Of a DNA stretch of 64,000 bases, positions 54,131 through 63,707 are shown piece after piece. A program made the translations under genes and the position numbers. Within the stretch, counting starts at the first letter, position 1, and the number at the start of each line of letters is the position of its first letter. Source of the stretch: Polyangiaceae bacterium (GTDB taxonomy: Bacteria; Myxococcota_A; Polyangia; Polyangiales; Polyangiaceae); contig JAICTZ010000031.1 of assembly GCA_025936115.1 (NCBI GenBank), positions 20,977-84,976 of the forward strand, given 5' to 3'. The notes below the pieces were generated by a model, which worked only from the letters and a program-made list of their open reading frames with translations, was not told the DNA's origin and searched no databases.

Positions 54131-54805
54131 GTGCACCGCTCCGCCGACATCGAGAGTGAGACCCTGCGCATCAACCGCCGGTACATGGTCGAGGTCGTCG
54201 AGCGCTTCGTCCTGTGTCCGTGGGCGGCGCGCTCGCGCCTCGACGGGCACGTGGCTGAATGCGTTTTTCAGCAGGAAACCTCGGAAGACTTCACGCCGTC
54301 ACTCGCGCGCATCAGCGAGCTTGCCGCTCGTGCTGCGATCGAAGTCGCCCTGTTCATCTACCCGTGCATGGCGCTCGGCCGGCTCGACTTCGAGCACTTC
54401 GCACGCCGACTGCGCGCGCTCGACCATGACCGCCACGCGGTCGGTCGGGTGCCTTTCGCGATGGCCGCGTTCCACCCCGACGCCGAACCCCAGCTCGACG
54501 ATCCAGAGCGCCTGATCCCGTTTCTCCGGCGCACGCCCTACCCCACCCTACAGCTCGTCCGCACCTCGGCCCTCGAACGCGTGCGGGGGGGCGAAATCGA
54601 AGGCACCGCCTTTTTGGACCTCGACGTGCACGGTTTCCCGCCGCGGCTCGAGCCGGCTCCCGTGCCGCTGCGTGAACGCATCGCCAAGACGAACCTGAAA
54701 ACGGTGCTCGCCGAGGGGGTCGAAACCGTCAGGGCGGCCATGGAAGCCATCTTCCGCGACCGTGACGAGACGGACGCACGCCTCGGACGCCCCAAACGGG
54801 CGTAA
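54131..54805 (+). CDS. DUF1415 family protein
   Basis: A 224-residue protein matching DUF1415 by order of segments: VVERFVLCPWAARSRL, LFIYP, FAMAAFHPDAEPQLDDPERLIPFLRRTPYPTLQLVRTSALERVRGGE. Function is not known in the family. GTG start at 54131. Unusually for the family it sits in front of the VWA genes, only 9 bp before the BatA-like protein, so it may be in the same transcript. Confidence 0.85.
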   Translation: MHRSADIESETLRINRRYMVEVVERFVLCPWAARSRLDGHVAECVFQQETSEDFTPSLARISELAARAAIEVALFIYPCMALGRLDFEHFARRLRALDHDRHAVGRVPFAMAAFHPDAEPQLDDPERLIPFLRRTPYPTLQLVRTSALERVRGGEIEGTAFLDLDVHGFPPRLEPAPVPLRERIAKTNLKTVLAEGVETVRAAMEAIFRDRDETDARLGRPKRA

Positions 54806-54814
54806 GCTCCCGAG

Positions 54815-56770
54815 GTGCCGTTCGAGTTCCGGAGCCCGTTAGGCCTCGCGCTACTCGGCCTGATCGTTCCGCTCGTCCTCCTTTACGTCTTGCGCATCCA
54901 GCGCGAGCCGAGACGCGTCAGCTCGCTCTGGCTCTGGCGGGCGGCGGCGCGCGATCTACTGGCGCGGCAGCCGTTTCGCCGGCTGGTCCCGCACGTTTCG
55001 CTGATCCTCGAGGCACTCGCGCTTGCGGCGCTGGCGCTCGCCGTCGCGCGGCCGCTCACGCGCGGTGGGCGCATCGACGCCGGGCACGTGGCGCTCATCA
55101 TCGATGCGAGCGCGTCGATGTCCGCCGTCAACGGAGCCGGCCGCTCCCGCCTCGCCGAAGCGGCAGACGCCGCGCGCGCCGCCGTGCACCGGCTCGGCCC
55201 CGGGGCGGACGCCCTCGTGATCGAGGCGGGCCGCGATCCGCGCGTGGTCTCGCCCTGGGAGCACGACGTGCACCGGCTCGACGCTGCCATCGCCCGCGTC
55301 ACGGGCGGCGATGTCGAGGGGGACCTCGGCCGCGCCCTCGCGCTCGCCTCCGACCACCTGCGCACCCGCTCGGGCACCCGCAAGGTCATCGTCTTCACGG
55401 ATGGGGCGCTCGCCGACCGCGACGCGCTCCGCCGCTCCGTCTACCCCCTGCAATTGGTGCGCGTGGGTGAGCCGGCGGACAACGCCGGTATCGTACGGGT
55501 CGATGTGGGTCGCACCTCGGGGCCGGCGGGCAAGGATCAGGTCAACGCCTTCGCCTTGGTTCAGAACTTCGGCAAGCGACCGCGCTCCCTGTTCGTGACG
55601 CTCGCGCAACGCGGCGTGACGGCGCCGCTCGCCTCCCGACGGCTCGAGCTCGCCGCCGGCGAGCAAGCACCGGTCGTCCTCACCTTCGACGCCTCGGCGC
55701 ACGACCAGGGGATGGGCCTGGTCATCGAGCTTTCCCCGCCCGACGCGCTCCGCGCGGACGATCGCGCGTACGTCCGGGTGCCCGAGAGCAGCCGGCTGCC
55801 CGTCGTCGTGTCACCGAAGAGCGCCAGTCCGTGGCTCGTGCGCGCACTCGCGAGCGATCCCGAAACGGAGTTGCTCTCGGCGGAACCTTCGGCGCTGCCG
55901 ACGGCGGAGGTGCCGAGCGACGCGTTCGTCGTGGTCGACGGCGCGTGCCCGAAGTACCTGCCGGGCGGCGACTTTTTGATCGTCAATCCGCCCGCCGGGG
56001 TGTGCGTCACGGCAACGATTGGCGGCCCCATCGAACGGCCCTCCATCACGTCCTGGGCCGAAGGCGACCCGCGCTTGCGCTTCGCGAGCTTCGACGGCGT
56101 CAGCATCGCACGGGCGCGCGCGCTCGAGCCGGACGGCCCGAACGCTTCGCTCGTGCACGGACGCGACGGGACGCTCATCGCCGACGTGTCGGTCGCGGGC
56201 CGGACGGGAACGCTCGTGGCGTTCGACGTGGGCGAGAGCACCTGGCCGCTGCGCGCGTCGTTCGTGCTTTTCGTCCGCAATCTGCTGGAGCTCGCGCGCA
56301 ATCACCGAGCCGGCGCGGCGGCGGGGCCGGCACGCGCGGGGGAGCCGCTCGCCATTCGGGTGCCCCTCGACGTGACGGAAGTCGAGCTGCAGCGTCCAGA
56401 CGAGACGCGCTTCACGGCTCCGGCCCACGGCGGGCTGGCCGTGACGCCCGGCCCCGAGCGCGCCGGCCTCTACTATGCGACCTGGAAAGGGCAGCGCGCG
56501 GGCAGCACCCTGATTCCCGTGAACCTGACGAGCGCGGCGGAGAGCGACCTGACCACGCGAGAGCTGCCGCTGCCGCCCGGACCGACGACGACCGTCCGGC
56601 GCGCGAGCGAGCTCGCCGACGCGGTGAGCGATTGGTCGTGGCTCCTCGCGGGGCTCGCGCTTCTGTTTGCGACCGCAGACGTCTTTTGGACGACCCGCCG
56701 CGCCCGCGCCAGGGCGCCCGGCGCGCGCACGCCCCTGCGCCCCCTGCGCGGCGAGGGCGGAGTCGGATGA
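54815..56770 (+). CDS. BatA-type VWA membrane protein
   Basis: A 651-residue protein of the aerotolerance/Bat family: N-terminal helices (about 8-26 and 60-80; motif PFEFRSPLGLALLGL, family BatA_N), VWA domain from about 91 with MIDAS D97-A-S99-A-S101, and a long C-terminal part with a final membrane helix (SWLLAGLALLFATADVFW). MIDAS residues are intact, so metal binding is expected. GTG start at 54815; stop overlaps the next ATG. Confidence 0.8.
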   Translation: MPFEFRSPLGLALLGLIVPLVLLYVLRIQREPRRVSSLWLWRAAARDLLARQPFRRLVPHVSLILEALALAALALAVARPLTRGGRIDAGHVALIIDASASMSAVNGAGRSRLAEAADAARAAVHRLGPGADALVIEAGRDPRVVSPWEHDVHRLDAAIARVTGGDVEGDLGRALALASDHLRTRSGTRKVIVFTDGALADRDALRRSVYPLQLVRVGEPADNAGIVRVDVGRTSGPAGKDQVNAFALVQNFGKRPRSLFVTLAQRGVTAPLASRRLELAAGEQAPVVLTFDASAHDQGMGLVIELSPPDALRADDRAYVRVPESSRLPVVVSPKSASPWLVRALASDPETELLSAEPSALPTAEVPSDAFVVVDGACPKYLPGGDFLIVNPPAGVCVTATIGGPIERPSITSWAEGDPRLRFASFDGVSIARARALEPDGPNASLVHGRDGTLIADVSVAGRTGTLVAFDVGESTWPLRASFVLFVRNLLELARNHRAGAAAGPARAGEPLAIRVPLDVTEVELQRPDETRFTAPAHGGLAVTPGPERAGLYYATWKGQRAGSTLIPVNLTSAAESDLTTRELPLPPGPTTTVRRASELADAVSDWSWLLAGLALLFATADVFWTTRRARARAPGARTPLRPLRGEGGVG

Positions 56771-59700
56771 GCGACCGGCTGATCGCAATGCTCGCGCTCG
56801 CGGGTGCTCTGGCGCTCTGGGTGTGGGTGCTCGGCCGGCTCGCGCTACGTCCCACGAGCCGCCGGCCTTGGCTCGCGGTGATCGCCGTGCTCGCCTGCGT
56901 GCCGCCGTCCCTGGCCGCACTCGCAACGCCGGGCTTCTTCGAGCTCGGTTTTTTGCGGCTCGAGCGCCCCTGGCTCGCTCTACCCGCCGCGGTCGTGGTG
57001 CTCGCCGGGCTCACGCGGCTCGAACGGCTTTCGCCGCGACAAGCCCCCTTTCGTCGTAGCTCGACCGAGGCGCTCTCGGCCGTCACTTTGCTCGCGGCCT
57101 CCCTGGCGCTCGTGGGCGTCGAGCTCGGGCGACCGCTCGACCGCCTGAGTATCCTCGTCGCGCTCGATCGAAGCCGCAGCATCGATCTCGTGCCGAACGC
57201 GGAGTCGCGCATCGCGACCGAGCTCCGCGTGGCCGAGCTTGGCATGCGCGACGACGACCGCATCGGCACCCTCGCGTTCGGCACGGCCGCCGCCGTCGAA
57301 GACCCGCTACGTCCGCGCACGCGCTTGCCCGCGCCCCAGCGCGCCGAGGTCGGCCGCGATGGGACGGATCTCGGCGTCGCCATTCGCCACGCGCTCGGCG
57401 AGCTCCCACCGGATTCGTCCGCGCGCATCGTGCTCTTGAGCGACGGCGTGGCGACGCGCGGCGACGCGCTCGGTGCGGCGCTCGCGGCCGTCGCGGCAGG
57501 CGTGCCCGTCGACGCCGTGCCGCTCGATCAAGCCAAGGTGCCGGACGTGCGCATTTTGGCGCTACGCATGCCGCCGCGCGCGAGCGAAGGCGAGCCGCTC
57601 GAGCTGCGCGTCGTCACGGCCTCGAGCGCACCGGCGCGGGTCGAGGTGCGCGTCTTGCGCGACGGCGAACCGATCCGCTCGGGCGAAGTGCAGATTGCCG
57701 CAGGCGAAGACGTGCTCCATTTGCGCGAGCTCGCGCCGGCCCCGGGGTTTCACCGTTACGACGTCGAGCTCACGGCCAAAGATCCCGCGCAGGATCTCGC
57801 GCACGAGGACAACGACGCTTCGGCGTTCGTGCGCGTGCGCGGCCAGGCGACGGCCTTGGTGCTCGAGCACGACCCGCCGCTCGCCGCGCCGCTCGTCCGC
57901 GCGCTCGAAGCCGCGGCGTTCCGTGTCGATGTGCGTGGCGCGAGCGCCGTGCCTGCCGACGTCGCAGGCTTCGCCGCTTACGACCTCGTGACGTTGAGCG
58001 ATATCCCCGCGTCCGATCTGGCGCCGAGCCAGCTCGACGCCCTCGCGAGCTACGTCCGCGATCTCGGCGGCGGACTCGTGCTGTTCGGCGGCGATCGGGG
58101 GCTCGGTCCTGGCGGCTACGGCCGCACGCCGCTCGAAGAAGTGAGCCCGGTGTCGTTCGACGTGAAGCAAGAGCGCCGACGCGCGAGCCTCGCCGAGGTC
58201 ATCGCCGTCGATTATTCGGGTTCGATGTCGATGAGCGTCGGTTCGAAGACGAAGCTCGATCTCGCGAACGAAGCCGCGGCACGCTCTGCCGATTTGCTCG
58301 GCGGCGGCGACCGCCTGGGCGTGATGCACGTGGACACCACGGTGCGCTGGACGGTGCCGCTCGGCCCCGTCAGCGACAAGCCCGCGATCGAGCGGGATAT
58401 CCGCGCCGTCGGCCCGGGCGGCGGCGGCATTTACGTCGATCTCGCGCTGACGACTGCCTACGAGGCCCTGCGCCGCGAGCACGTGCAGCTCAAGCACTGC
58501 TTGTTGTTCTCGGACGGCGCGGACGCCGAGCAACACGAGACGTCTTTGTCACTCGCGAGTCGCGCCAAAGCGAACGGCATCACGACGAGCGTGGTCGCAC
58601 TCGGCAACGGGTCCGACGTGCCCGATCTCGAGCAAGTGAGCCGTGTCGGTGGCGGGCGCTTCTATTTGATCGAGGATGCGACGCGCCTGCCGGCCGTGTT
58701 CGCACAAGAAACCGTCCTCGCCTCGCGCAGCGCCATCAACGAGGTGAGTTTCCGCCCGGCTCTGGGCTCCCCCGGTCCTGCACTGCGCGGCATCGACTTC
58801 GGCCGTGAACCGCCGCTCACCGGTTACGTGGTCACCGTCCCCAAGGCACGCGCGCAAGTGCATCTCACGGGGCCCGAAGGCGATCCCATTCTCGCGACCT
58901 GGTCGGCGGGCGTCGGCCGCACTGCCGTCTTCACGAGCGACTTCAAGGACCGTTGGGGTCAGAGTTGGACGAGCTGGGACGGCGCCGGGCGCCTCTTCGG
59001 CCAGCTCGCGCGCGATATCGCCCGCCGCGCGGATGATCCGCATTTGCGACTCGAGGCCGATACTCAAGGTGGCGTGTTGCGTCTGCGGGCCAACGTCGTT
59101 GACGATCGCGGCCGAGCCGAAACGTTCCGGAGACTTCGCGCCACGGTAGCGGGGCCCGACGGCTTTTCACGTACTGTCGAGCTCGAAGCGGTCGGGACTG
59201 GTGCCTACGCCGCTCAGGTGCCGCTCGAGCGGCCCGGGGCGTACGTGGCGACCGCGACGGACGAAGCGCGGCCAACGTCGGTGGCGACGGCAGGCGCAGC
59301 CCTCAGCACCGGGGAGGAACTCCGCCCCACAGGAACCGATCGCGCGTTACTCAGACGTGTCTCGGAGCTTTCGGGCGGCAAGCTGCGCGACACCCTGGCC
59401 GGAATCTTCAACGACCGTCCCGTGCGCCGCTTCGCCTATGAGAGTTTGAGCGCCCCCCTCGCGTTGCTCGCCGCGCTCGGTGTTCTGCTGATGGTGACGG
59501 CGCGCAGGCTGGCTCTTCCCGTTTCCGTGGCGGAGCTACCGGCCCGGGTACGCGCAGCACGCGCTGAGCGGCGCCGGCGGGAACACAAGAAGAGGCGCGA
59601 GCGTCCACAGTCGTCCTCGCCCACGCTCGAAGTCCTAAAAGAGGCTAAATCCCGCGGGCGCGAGCAAGTCGCGCCGCCCCACGCTTCGACGGGGAACGAG

Positions 59701-59889
59701 CGCTCGGCGCCGATCGCCAGAGCCCCGTCGCGCGCGAGCGCAGCGTCCGCCACGGGCAGCGCTTCTTCGAACGGAACTTCAGCACCCGCGCCACACACAT
59801 CAGTCGAACCGTCGGCGAGCGGCCCTGCTTCACGCCCGCGCTCAGCCGCCGAGATCCTGCTGGCTCGCCGCAAACATCGACAACGTTGA
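56767..59889 (+). CDS. Large double-VWA membrane protein with glutamine-amidotransferase-like region
   Basis: A 1040-residue protein. Three N-terminal membrane helices (about 5-22, 36-55, 68-82); a first VWA at about 127-275 (D134-R-S136-R-S138); a glutamine-amidotransferase-like region at about 365-470 (ALVLEHDPPLAAPLVRALEAAAF...GGGLVLFGGDRGLGPGGY); a second VWA from about 478 (D482-Y-S-G-S) and a Pro/Ser/Arg tail after the last helix (LSAPLALLAALGVLLMV). Proteins of this kind neighbour MoxR-BatA. Both MIDAS sites are intact. Role probably structural or regulatory at the envelope. Confidence 0.8.
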   Translation: MSDRLIAMLALAGALALWVWVLGRLALRPTSRRPWLAVIAVLACVPPSLAALATPGFFELGFLRLERPWLALPAAVVVLAGLTRLERLSPRQAPFRRSSTEALSAVTLLAASLALVGVELGRPLDRLSILVALDRSRSIDLVPNAESRIATELRVAELGMRDDDRIGTLAFGTAAAVEDPLRPRTRLPAPQRAEVGRDGTDLGVAIRHALGELPPDSSARIVLLSDGVATRGDALGAALAAVAAGVPVDAVPLDQAKVPDVRILALRMPPRASEGEPLELRVVTASSAPARVEVRVLRDGEPIRSGEVQIAAGEDVLHLRELAPAPGFHRYDVELTAKDPAQDLAHEDNDASAFVRVRGQATALVLEHDPPLAAPLVRALEAAAFRVDVRGASAVPADVAGFAAYDLVTLSDIPASDLAPSQLDALASYVRDLGGGLVLFGGDRGLGPGGYGRTPLEEVSPVSFDVKQERRRASLAEVIAVDYSGSMSMSVGSKTKLDLANEAAARSADLLGGGDRLGVMHVDTTVRWTVPLGPVSDKPAIERDIRAVGPGGGGIYVDLALTTAYEALRREHVQLKHCLLFSDGADAEQHETSLSLASRAKANGITTSVVALGNGSDVPDLEQVSRVGGGRFYLIEDATRLPAVFAQETVLASRSAINEVSFRPALGSPGPALRGIDFGREPPLTGYVVTVPKARAQVHLTGPEGDPILATWSAGVGRTAVFTSDFKDRWGQSWTSWDGAGRLFGQLARDIARRADDPHLRLEADTQGGVLRLRANVVDDRGRAETFRRLRATVAGPDGFSRTVELEAVGTGAYAAQVPLERPGAYVATATDEARPTSVATAGAALSTGEELRPTGTDRALLRRVSELSGGKLRDTLAGIFNDRPVRRFAYESLSAPLALLAALGVLLMVTARRLALPVSVAELPARVRAARAERRRREHKKRRERPQSSSPTLEVLKEAKSRGREQVAPPHASTGNERSAPIARAPSRASAASATGSASSNGTSAPAPHTSVEPSASGPASRPRSAAEILLARRKHRQR

Positions 59890-60023
59890 AGCGAGTTCGG
59901 GCGCGCTCACCCCTCAGTCGCGCGCGTCACCGGCTGATTCGGGAAAACAACACTCGTAATCATTTTTGGCGCACGACGACTCTGCACTTGTCATCCGCGC
60001 GAGACGGATGCAAAGAGTGTCGC
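59890..60023 (+). promoter_or_regulatory. Presumed promoter region of the LTD lipoprotein gene
   Basis: 134 bp of lower GC content with an AT-rich patch at about 59950-59980 (AAAACAACACTCGTAATC). No clear -35/-10 pair. No repeat or gene found. Confidence 0.35.
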
Positions 60024-61136
60024 ATGGCAATGGGAGTAGGGTCTCGTGGTGTTTGGGCGCTGGCGATCGGCAGCGCTCTCGGTTTGGCTGTCGCGTGTGG
60101 AGGTGACGACGACGATCACCCGCCGCCCAAGGGAAGCTCCGGCAAGGCGGGCAAAGGGGGTAGCGCGGGAACGAGCTCAGCGGGTCGAGGCGGTTCGGCG
60201 GGAACCGGCGGCGCGGCTGCCGGCAAGGGCGGCACGGCGGGAGTCGAGGAGACGACCGGGGGCTCGAGCGGCAAAGGTGGCTCCAGCGGCAAGGGCGGCA
60301 AAGGTGGTACTGGCGGGACGGGCGGCAGTGTGGGCGGGACCGGCGGCGGCGGGGAAGCCGGCGGCGGGCAAGGTGGGGCCGGTGAAGGTGGCTTCGGCGG
60401 CGTCGACGCGACTGGCGGCACGAGCGGCGGCGGCGGCCGAAGCGGCGGTGGCCGAAGCGGCGGTGGCGGCACGAGCGGCACCGGCAACGGCACGGGCGGC
60501 ACGAGCGGCACCGGCACGAGCGGCACCGGCAACGGCACGGGCGGCACGACGAACCTCGGCGGCGAAGGCGGCCTCGGCGGCGAGGGCGGCTTGGGCGGCT
60601 TGGGCGGCGCCGGGGGTGAGGCGGGCGCCATCAACGCGCCACTGAACCTCTTCTTCAGCGAGTACGTCGAAAACAGCGGCACGAATCCGCGCGCCCTCGA
60701 GATCGTCAATAAGACGGGCGGGGTCATCGATCTTTCGGCCTGCAGCATCGGCATTTTCAACAACGCCGCGACGAATCCCTCGCGGACTATCGCGCTGACC
60801 GGCAACGTTGCGAACAACGGCGTCTTCGTGATTTGCAGCGCCGCGATCGGGAACGCTTGCGATCAGACGACCGCGAACCTCGCCTTCGACGGCAACGACG
60901 CGATCTCGCTGCGCTGCGGCACGACGCGCCTCGATATCATCGGGCAGAACACGGGCACGAGCCCGGGCACGCAGTGGGGCGATACGACGACGGGTACGGC
61001 CGATCAAACGCTGCGTCGCAAATGCAGCGTCACGACCGGCGACACCGTCGGCTCGGACGCGTTCGTTCCGAGCGTGCAGTGGGTGAGCTTGCCGGTCGGC
61101 ACGACGTCCGGCCTCGGCAGCCCAACGTGCGGTTAG
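60024..61136 (+). CDS. Gly-rich lipoprotein with C-terminal lamin-tail domain
   Basis: A 370-residue lipoprotein: acceptor C25 (GLAVAC) then GGDDDD; a Gly/Thr/Ser stalk at about 30-205; then a lamin-tail domain (LTD): NLFFSEYVENSGTNPRALEIVNKTGGVIDLS, NGVFVICSAAIGNACDQT and TLRRKCSVTTGDTVGSDAF. LTDs occur in secreted nucleases and surface proteins; no nuclease domain is present. Start ATG 60024 (60030 also possible). A terminator follows at 61162. Confidence 0.82.
   Translation: MAMGVGSRGVWALAIGSALGLAVACGGDDDDHPPPKGSSGKAGKGGSAGTSSAGRGGSAGTGGAAAGKGGTAGVEETTGGSSGKGGSSGKGGKGGTGGTGGSVGGTGGGGEAGGGQGGAGEGGFGGVDATGGTSGGGGRSGGGRSGGGGTSGTGNGTGGTSGTGTSGTGNGTGGTTNLGGEGGLGGEGGLGGLGGAGGEAGAINAPLNLFFSEYVENSGTNPRALEIVNKTGGVIDLSACSIGIFNNAATNPSRTIALTGNVANNGVFVICSAAIGNACDQTTANLAFDGNDAISLRCGTTRLDIIGQNTGTSPGTQWGDTTTGTADQTLRRKCSVTTGDTVGSDAFVPSVQWVSLPVGTTSGLGSPTCG
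60472..60547 (+). repeat. Direct repeat inside the Gly-rich stalk
   Basis: Two identical ~30-bp stretches (starting CGAGCGGCACCGGCAACGGC) at 60472-60501 and 60518-60547, encoding SGTGNGTGGT. A recent slippage-type expansion of the stalk. Confidence 0.6.
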
Positions 61137-61161
61137 CCAAACTCACCGCTCGAAGCGCGTG

Positions 61162-61192
61162 CGACAGCCGGCTCTTCGGGCCGGCTTTGTCG
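61162..61192 (+). terminator. Hairpin terminator after the LTD lipoprotein gene
   Basis: AGCCGGC/GCCGGCT stem (61166-61172 and 61180-61186), 7-nt loop, outer CGACA/TGTCG pairing and a short TTT tail. It ends the upstream transcript before the AI-2E transporter gene. Confidence 0.6.
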
Positions 61193-61295
61193 CTCGTCCG
61201 GTCGCACCGCGCCGGGCGCGCAGCGCGCGTAATCGGGCGACGCGCGTCGGTGTGAGGCGAAATTACGCAGGCGCTCGTTTGACGGAGCGTCGGGC

Positions 61296-62441
61296 GTGTT
61301 CGATGCTGCGCGCGTGGATTTCCCGGTGAACGACGCCGAGCGACTCAGGCGCGTGACGCTCGTCGCGCTCGCACTCGTCATTTCGTTTCTGTTCCTGTGG
61401 ATGATCCGCGACTTTTTGATCGCGTTGCTTCTTGCCGCGATCACCGCCGGCATGCTGCGTCCGGTGTATCAGTCGCTCGGGCGCCGCCTCGGGCAGCGCC
61501 GCCACCTGGCTGCGGGCGTGACGCTCGGGCTCTTGCTCGTGCTCGTGATCTTGCCGCTCGTCCTGTACGGCTTTCTCGTCGCCAACCAAGCCGTCGAGCT
61601 CGGACGCGCCGCAAGTCCCTGGCTCCAAAACACCTTCGGCCGCGCCGAGCTCAGCGGCGCTTTCGAGCGCTACGCGGCGCTGCGCCCGCTCGCGCCTTAT
61701 CGCGACATAATTTTGCAGAAGGTCGGCGAGTTCGGCACGGAGCTCGGCGCGCTCGTGATCGGAGCCGTGACCGCCGCAGCGCAGGAGATCGTCACGCTCG
61801 GAATCGGCTTGTTCGTGATGCTCTACGGCACCTTCTTCTTTCTGACCGACGGGCGGGCGGTGCTGCGCAAAATCCTCTACTACTCGCCCTTGCCGCCCGA
61901 GGACGAGGACAAGATGCTCGAGCGTTTTCTCTCCGTGGCGCGGGCGACGATCAAGGGAACGGTGGTGATCGGCATCGTGCAAGGCGCCTTGGGAGGACTC
62001 GCGTTCTGGGTCGTCGGGATCTCGGGCGCGGCGTTCTGGGCGACGCTGATGGGCGTGCTGTCGGTCGTACCGGGCGTTGGCTCGGCGATTGTTTGGGTGC
62101 CTGGAGCCGCTTACCTCGCGCTCACGGGCCACACGGGGGCGGCGATCGTGCTCACGCTGTGGTGCTCGATCGCCATCGGCACCGTGGACAATTTTTTGCG
62201 CCCGCGGCTCGTCGGCAAGGACGCAAAGCTTTCGGACCTTTTGATCTTGGTCTCGACACTCGGTGGCATCGCGCTTTTCGGCGGGCTCGGCTTCATCATC
62301 GGGCCGATCGTCGCCGCGCTGTTCGTCACGGTGTGGGACATCTACGGGGACGTGTTTCGCGGCGTTTTGCCGGAACCGCCGCCGCTCTCACGGCCGTCGT
62401 TCGCCGCCAGCGATCCAGGCTCGAACCCTCCCGGGACGTGA
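61296..62441 (+). CDS. AI-2E family transporter
   Basis: A 381-residue polytopic protein of the AI-2E/TqsA/YdiK family: helices begin LVALALVISFLFLWMIRDFLIALLLAAITAGMLRPVY; a long amphipathic middle region; conserved GVLSVVPGVGSAIVWVPGAAYL and VDNFLRPRLVGKDAKLSDLLILVSTLGGIALFGG near the end. The family exports signalling molecules or small ions; substrate unknown. Start at GTG 61296. Confidence 0.9.
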   Translation: MFDAARVDFPVNDAERLRRVTLVALALVISFLFLWMIRDFLIALLLAAITAGMLRPVYQSLGRRLGQRRHLAAGVTLGLLLVLVILPLVLYGFLVANQAVELGRAASPWLQNTFGRAELSGAFERYAALRPLAPYRDIILQKVGEFGTELGALVIGAVTAAAQEIVTLGIGLFVMLYGTFFFLTDGRAVLRKILYYSPLPPEDEDKMLERFLSVARATIKGTVVIGIVQGALGGLAFWVVGISGAAFWATLMGVLSVVPGVGSAIVWVPGAAYLALTGHTGAAIVLTLWCSIAIGTVDNFLRPRLVGKDAKLSDLLILVSTLGGIALFGGLGFIIGPIVAALFVTVWDIYGDVFRGVLPEPPPLSRPSFAASDPGSNPPGT

Positions 62442-62468
62442 GCTCCGCGCGTCGCAGGGTGACGCCGC

Positions 62469-63569
62469 TCAGAGCACTCGGTGCATCCAGCCGTGCTTGT
62501 CCGGAACGCGGCCGTACTGGATGTCGAGCAGCGTTTCGCGCAGGCGCGTGGCGACGGGACCGGGCTCGCCGCCGTGAATTGCCCACGAGCCGCCGTCGAA
62601 CTTCACCTGGCCGACCGGGGTGATGACGGCGGCGGTGCCGCAGGCGAACACTTCTTTGAGCGTGCCGTTTTCGAGGTCGCGACCCCACTCCTCCGTGCTG
62701 ACGAGGCGCTCTTCCTTGTCGTAGCCGAGGTCGTCGGCCAGCGTGAGGATGCTGTCGCGCGTGACGCCGGCGAGCAGAGCACCGTTCAGCTTCGGCGTGA
62801 CGAGCTTCGTGCGCGAGCCGTGCTGGTACACGAAGAAGAGATTCATGCCGCCCATCTCCTCGACGTACTTGTGCTCGAGCGCGTCGAGCCAGACGACTTG
62901 CTGGCATCCGGCGTCGAGCGCCTTCTGTTGCGCGACGAGGCTCGCCGCGTAGTTCCCTGCGCATTTGGCGGCGCCGGTGCCGCCGGGAGCCGCGCGCACG
63001 TAGTCGGTGCAAAGCCAGACCGAAACGGGCTTCACGCCCTGCGGAAAGTATTGCCCCGACGGCGAGCCGAAGACCAAAAACAAATATTCCTTGGCCGGCT
63101 TCACGCCGAGGGCCGACTCGGTCGCGATGGCGAGCGGACGCAGGTAGAGACTCTCCCCGCTGCCGGCTGGCACCCAAGCGTGGTCCGTTTCGATCAGCGT
63201 GTCGGCGGCTTCGACGAAGCGCTCGACGGGCAGCGCGGGCATCGCGAGCCGTTCCGCGCTTTGATTGAAGCGCCGGGCGTTTGCGTCCGAACGAAAGGTC
63301 GCGATGCCGCCGTCCTTTTGGCGATAGGCTTTGAAGCCTTCGAAAATCGCTTGCCCGTAGTGCAACACCGACGCGGCGGGATCGAGTGTGATCGGCGCGT
63401 ACGGAACGAGCGTGCCCCGTTGCCAACCATCGGGTTCGCGGTACGGGATCGTCACCATGTGCTCGGTGAAGACGCGACCGAAGCCGAGCCCCTCGAGCAG
63501 CTTTGCGCGCTCGGCGTCACCAATGCGTTGAGGCCTCGGGCGAAGATCGATGGTTGAACCAGTTGCCAT
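62469..63569 (-). CDS. ilvE: Branched-chain amino acid aminotransferase
   Basis: PLP enzyme transferring the amino group of Leu, Ile or Val to 2-oxoglutarate. 366 residues, with K202 as the PLP lysine in GAAKCAGNYAASL, FEGFKAYR, LYLRPLAIAT and the EMGGMNLFFVY / GTAAVITPVG signatures of class IV aminotransferases. ATG at 63569 (MATGSTIDL) was chosen; a longer frame reaches 63620. An exact palindrome lies about 140-160 bp upstream (63708-63730). Confidence 0.93.
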   Translation of the reverse strand: MATGSTIDLRPRPQRIGDAERAKLLEGLGFGRVFTEHMVTIPYREPDGWQRGTLVPYAPITLDPAASVLHYGQAIFEGFKAYRQKDGGIATFRSDANARRFNQSAERLAMPALPVERFVEAADTLIETDHAWVPAGSGESLYLRPLAIATESALGVKPAKEYLFLVFGSPSGQYFPQGVKPVSVWLCTDYVRAAPGGTGAAKCAGNYAASLVAQQKALDAGCQQVVWLDALEHKYVEEMGGMNLFFVYQHGSRTKLVTPKLNGALLAGVTRDSILTLADDLGYDKEERLVSTEEWGRDLENGTLKEVFACGTAAVITPVGQVKFDGGSWAIHGGEPGPVATRLRETLLDIQYGRVPDKHGWMHRVL

Positions 63570-63707
63570 GGCGCTCGCTTCTCGACTGAGTCGAATACCA
63601 TGAGCGAACACGCATGACACGCACCGTCAGCGTTCGTCGCGTTCGCGAGCCCCGAGTGCGCGCCGGCTGATCCCTTTTGCGCCGGGTCGTCGCGGCGCGC
63701 CGAGCGC
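63570..63707. other. Upstream region of ilvE, no gene seen
   Basis: Part of a 334-bp gap between ilvE and the transposase end. Reading frames here have no recognisable similarity. A promoter for ilvE must lie here but was not identified. Confidence 0.5.

Noticed and set aside
60420..60620. Possible CRISPR array in a repetitive stretch
   Set aside because: The repetition is in-frame Gly/Ser/Thr codons inside a lipoprotein gene, without regular spacers.
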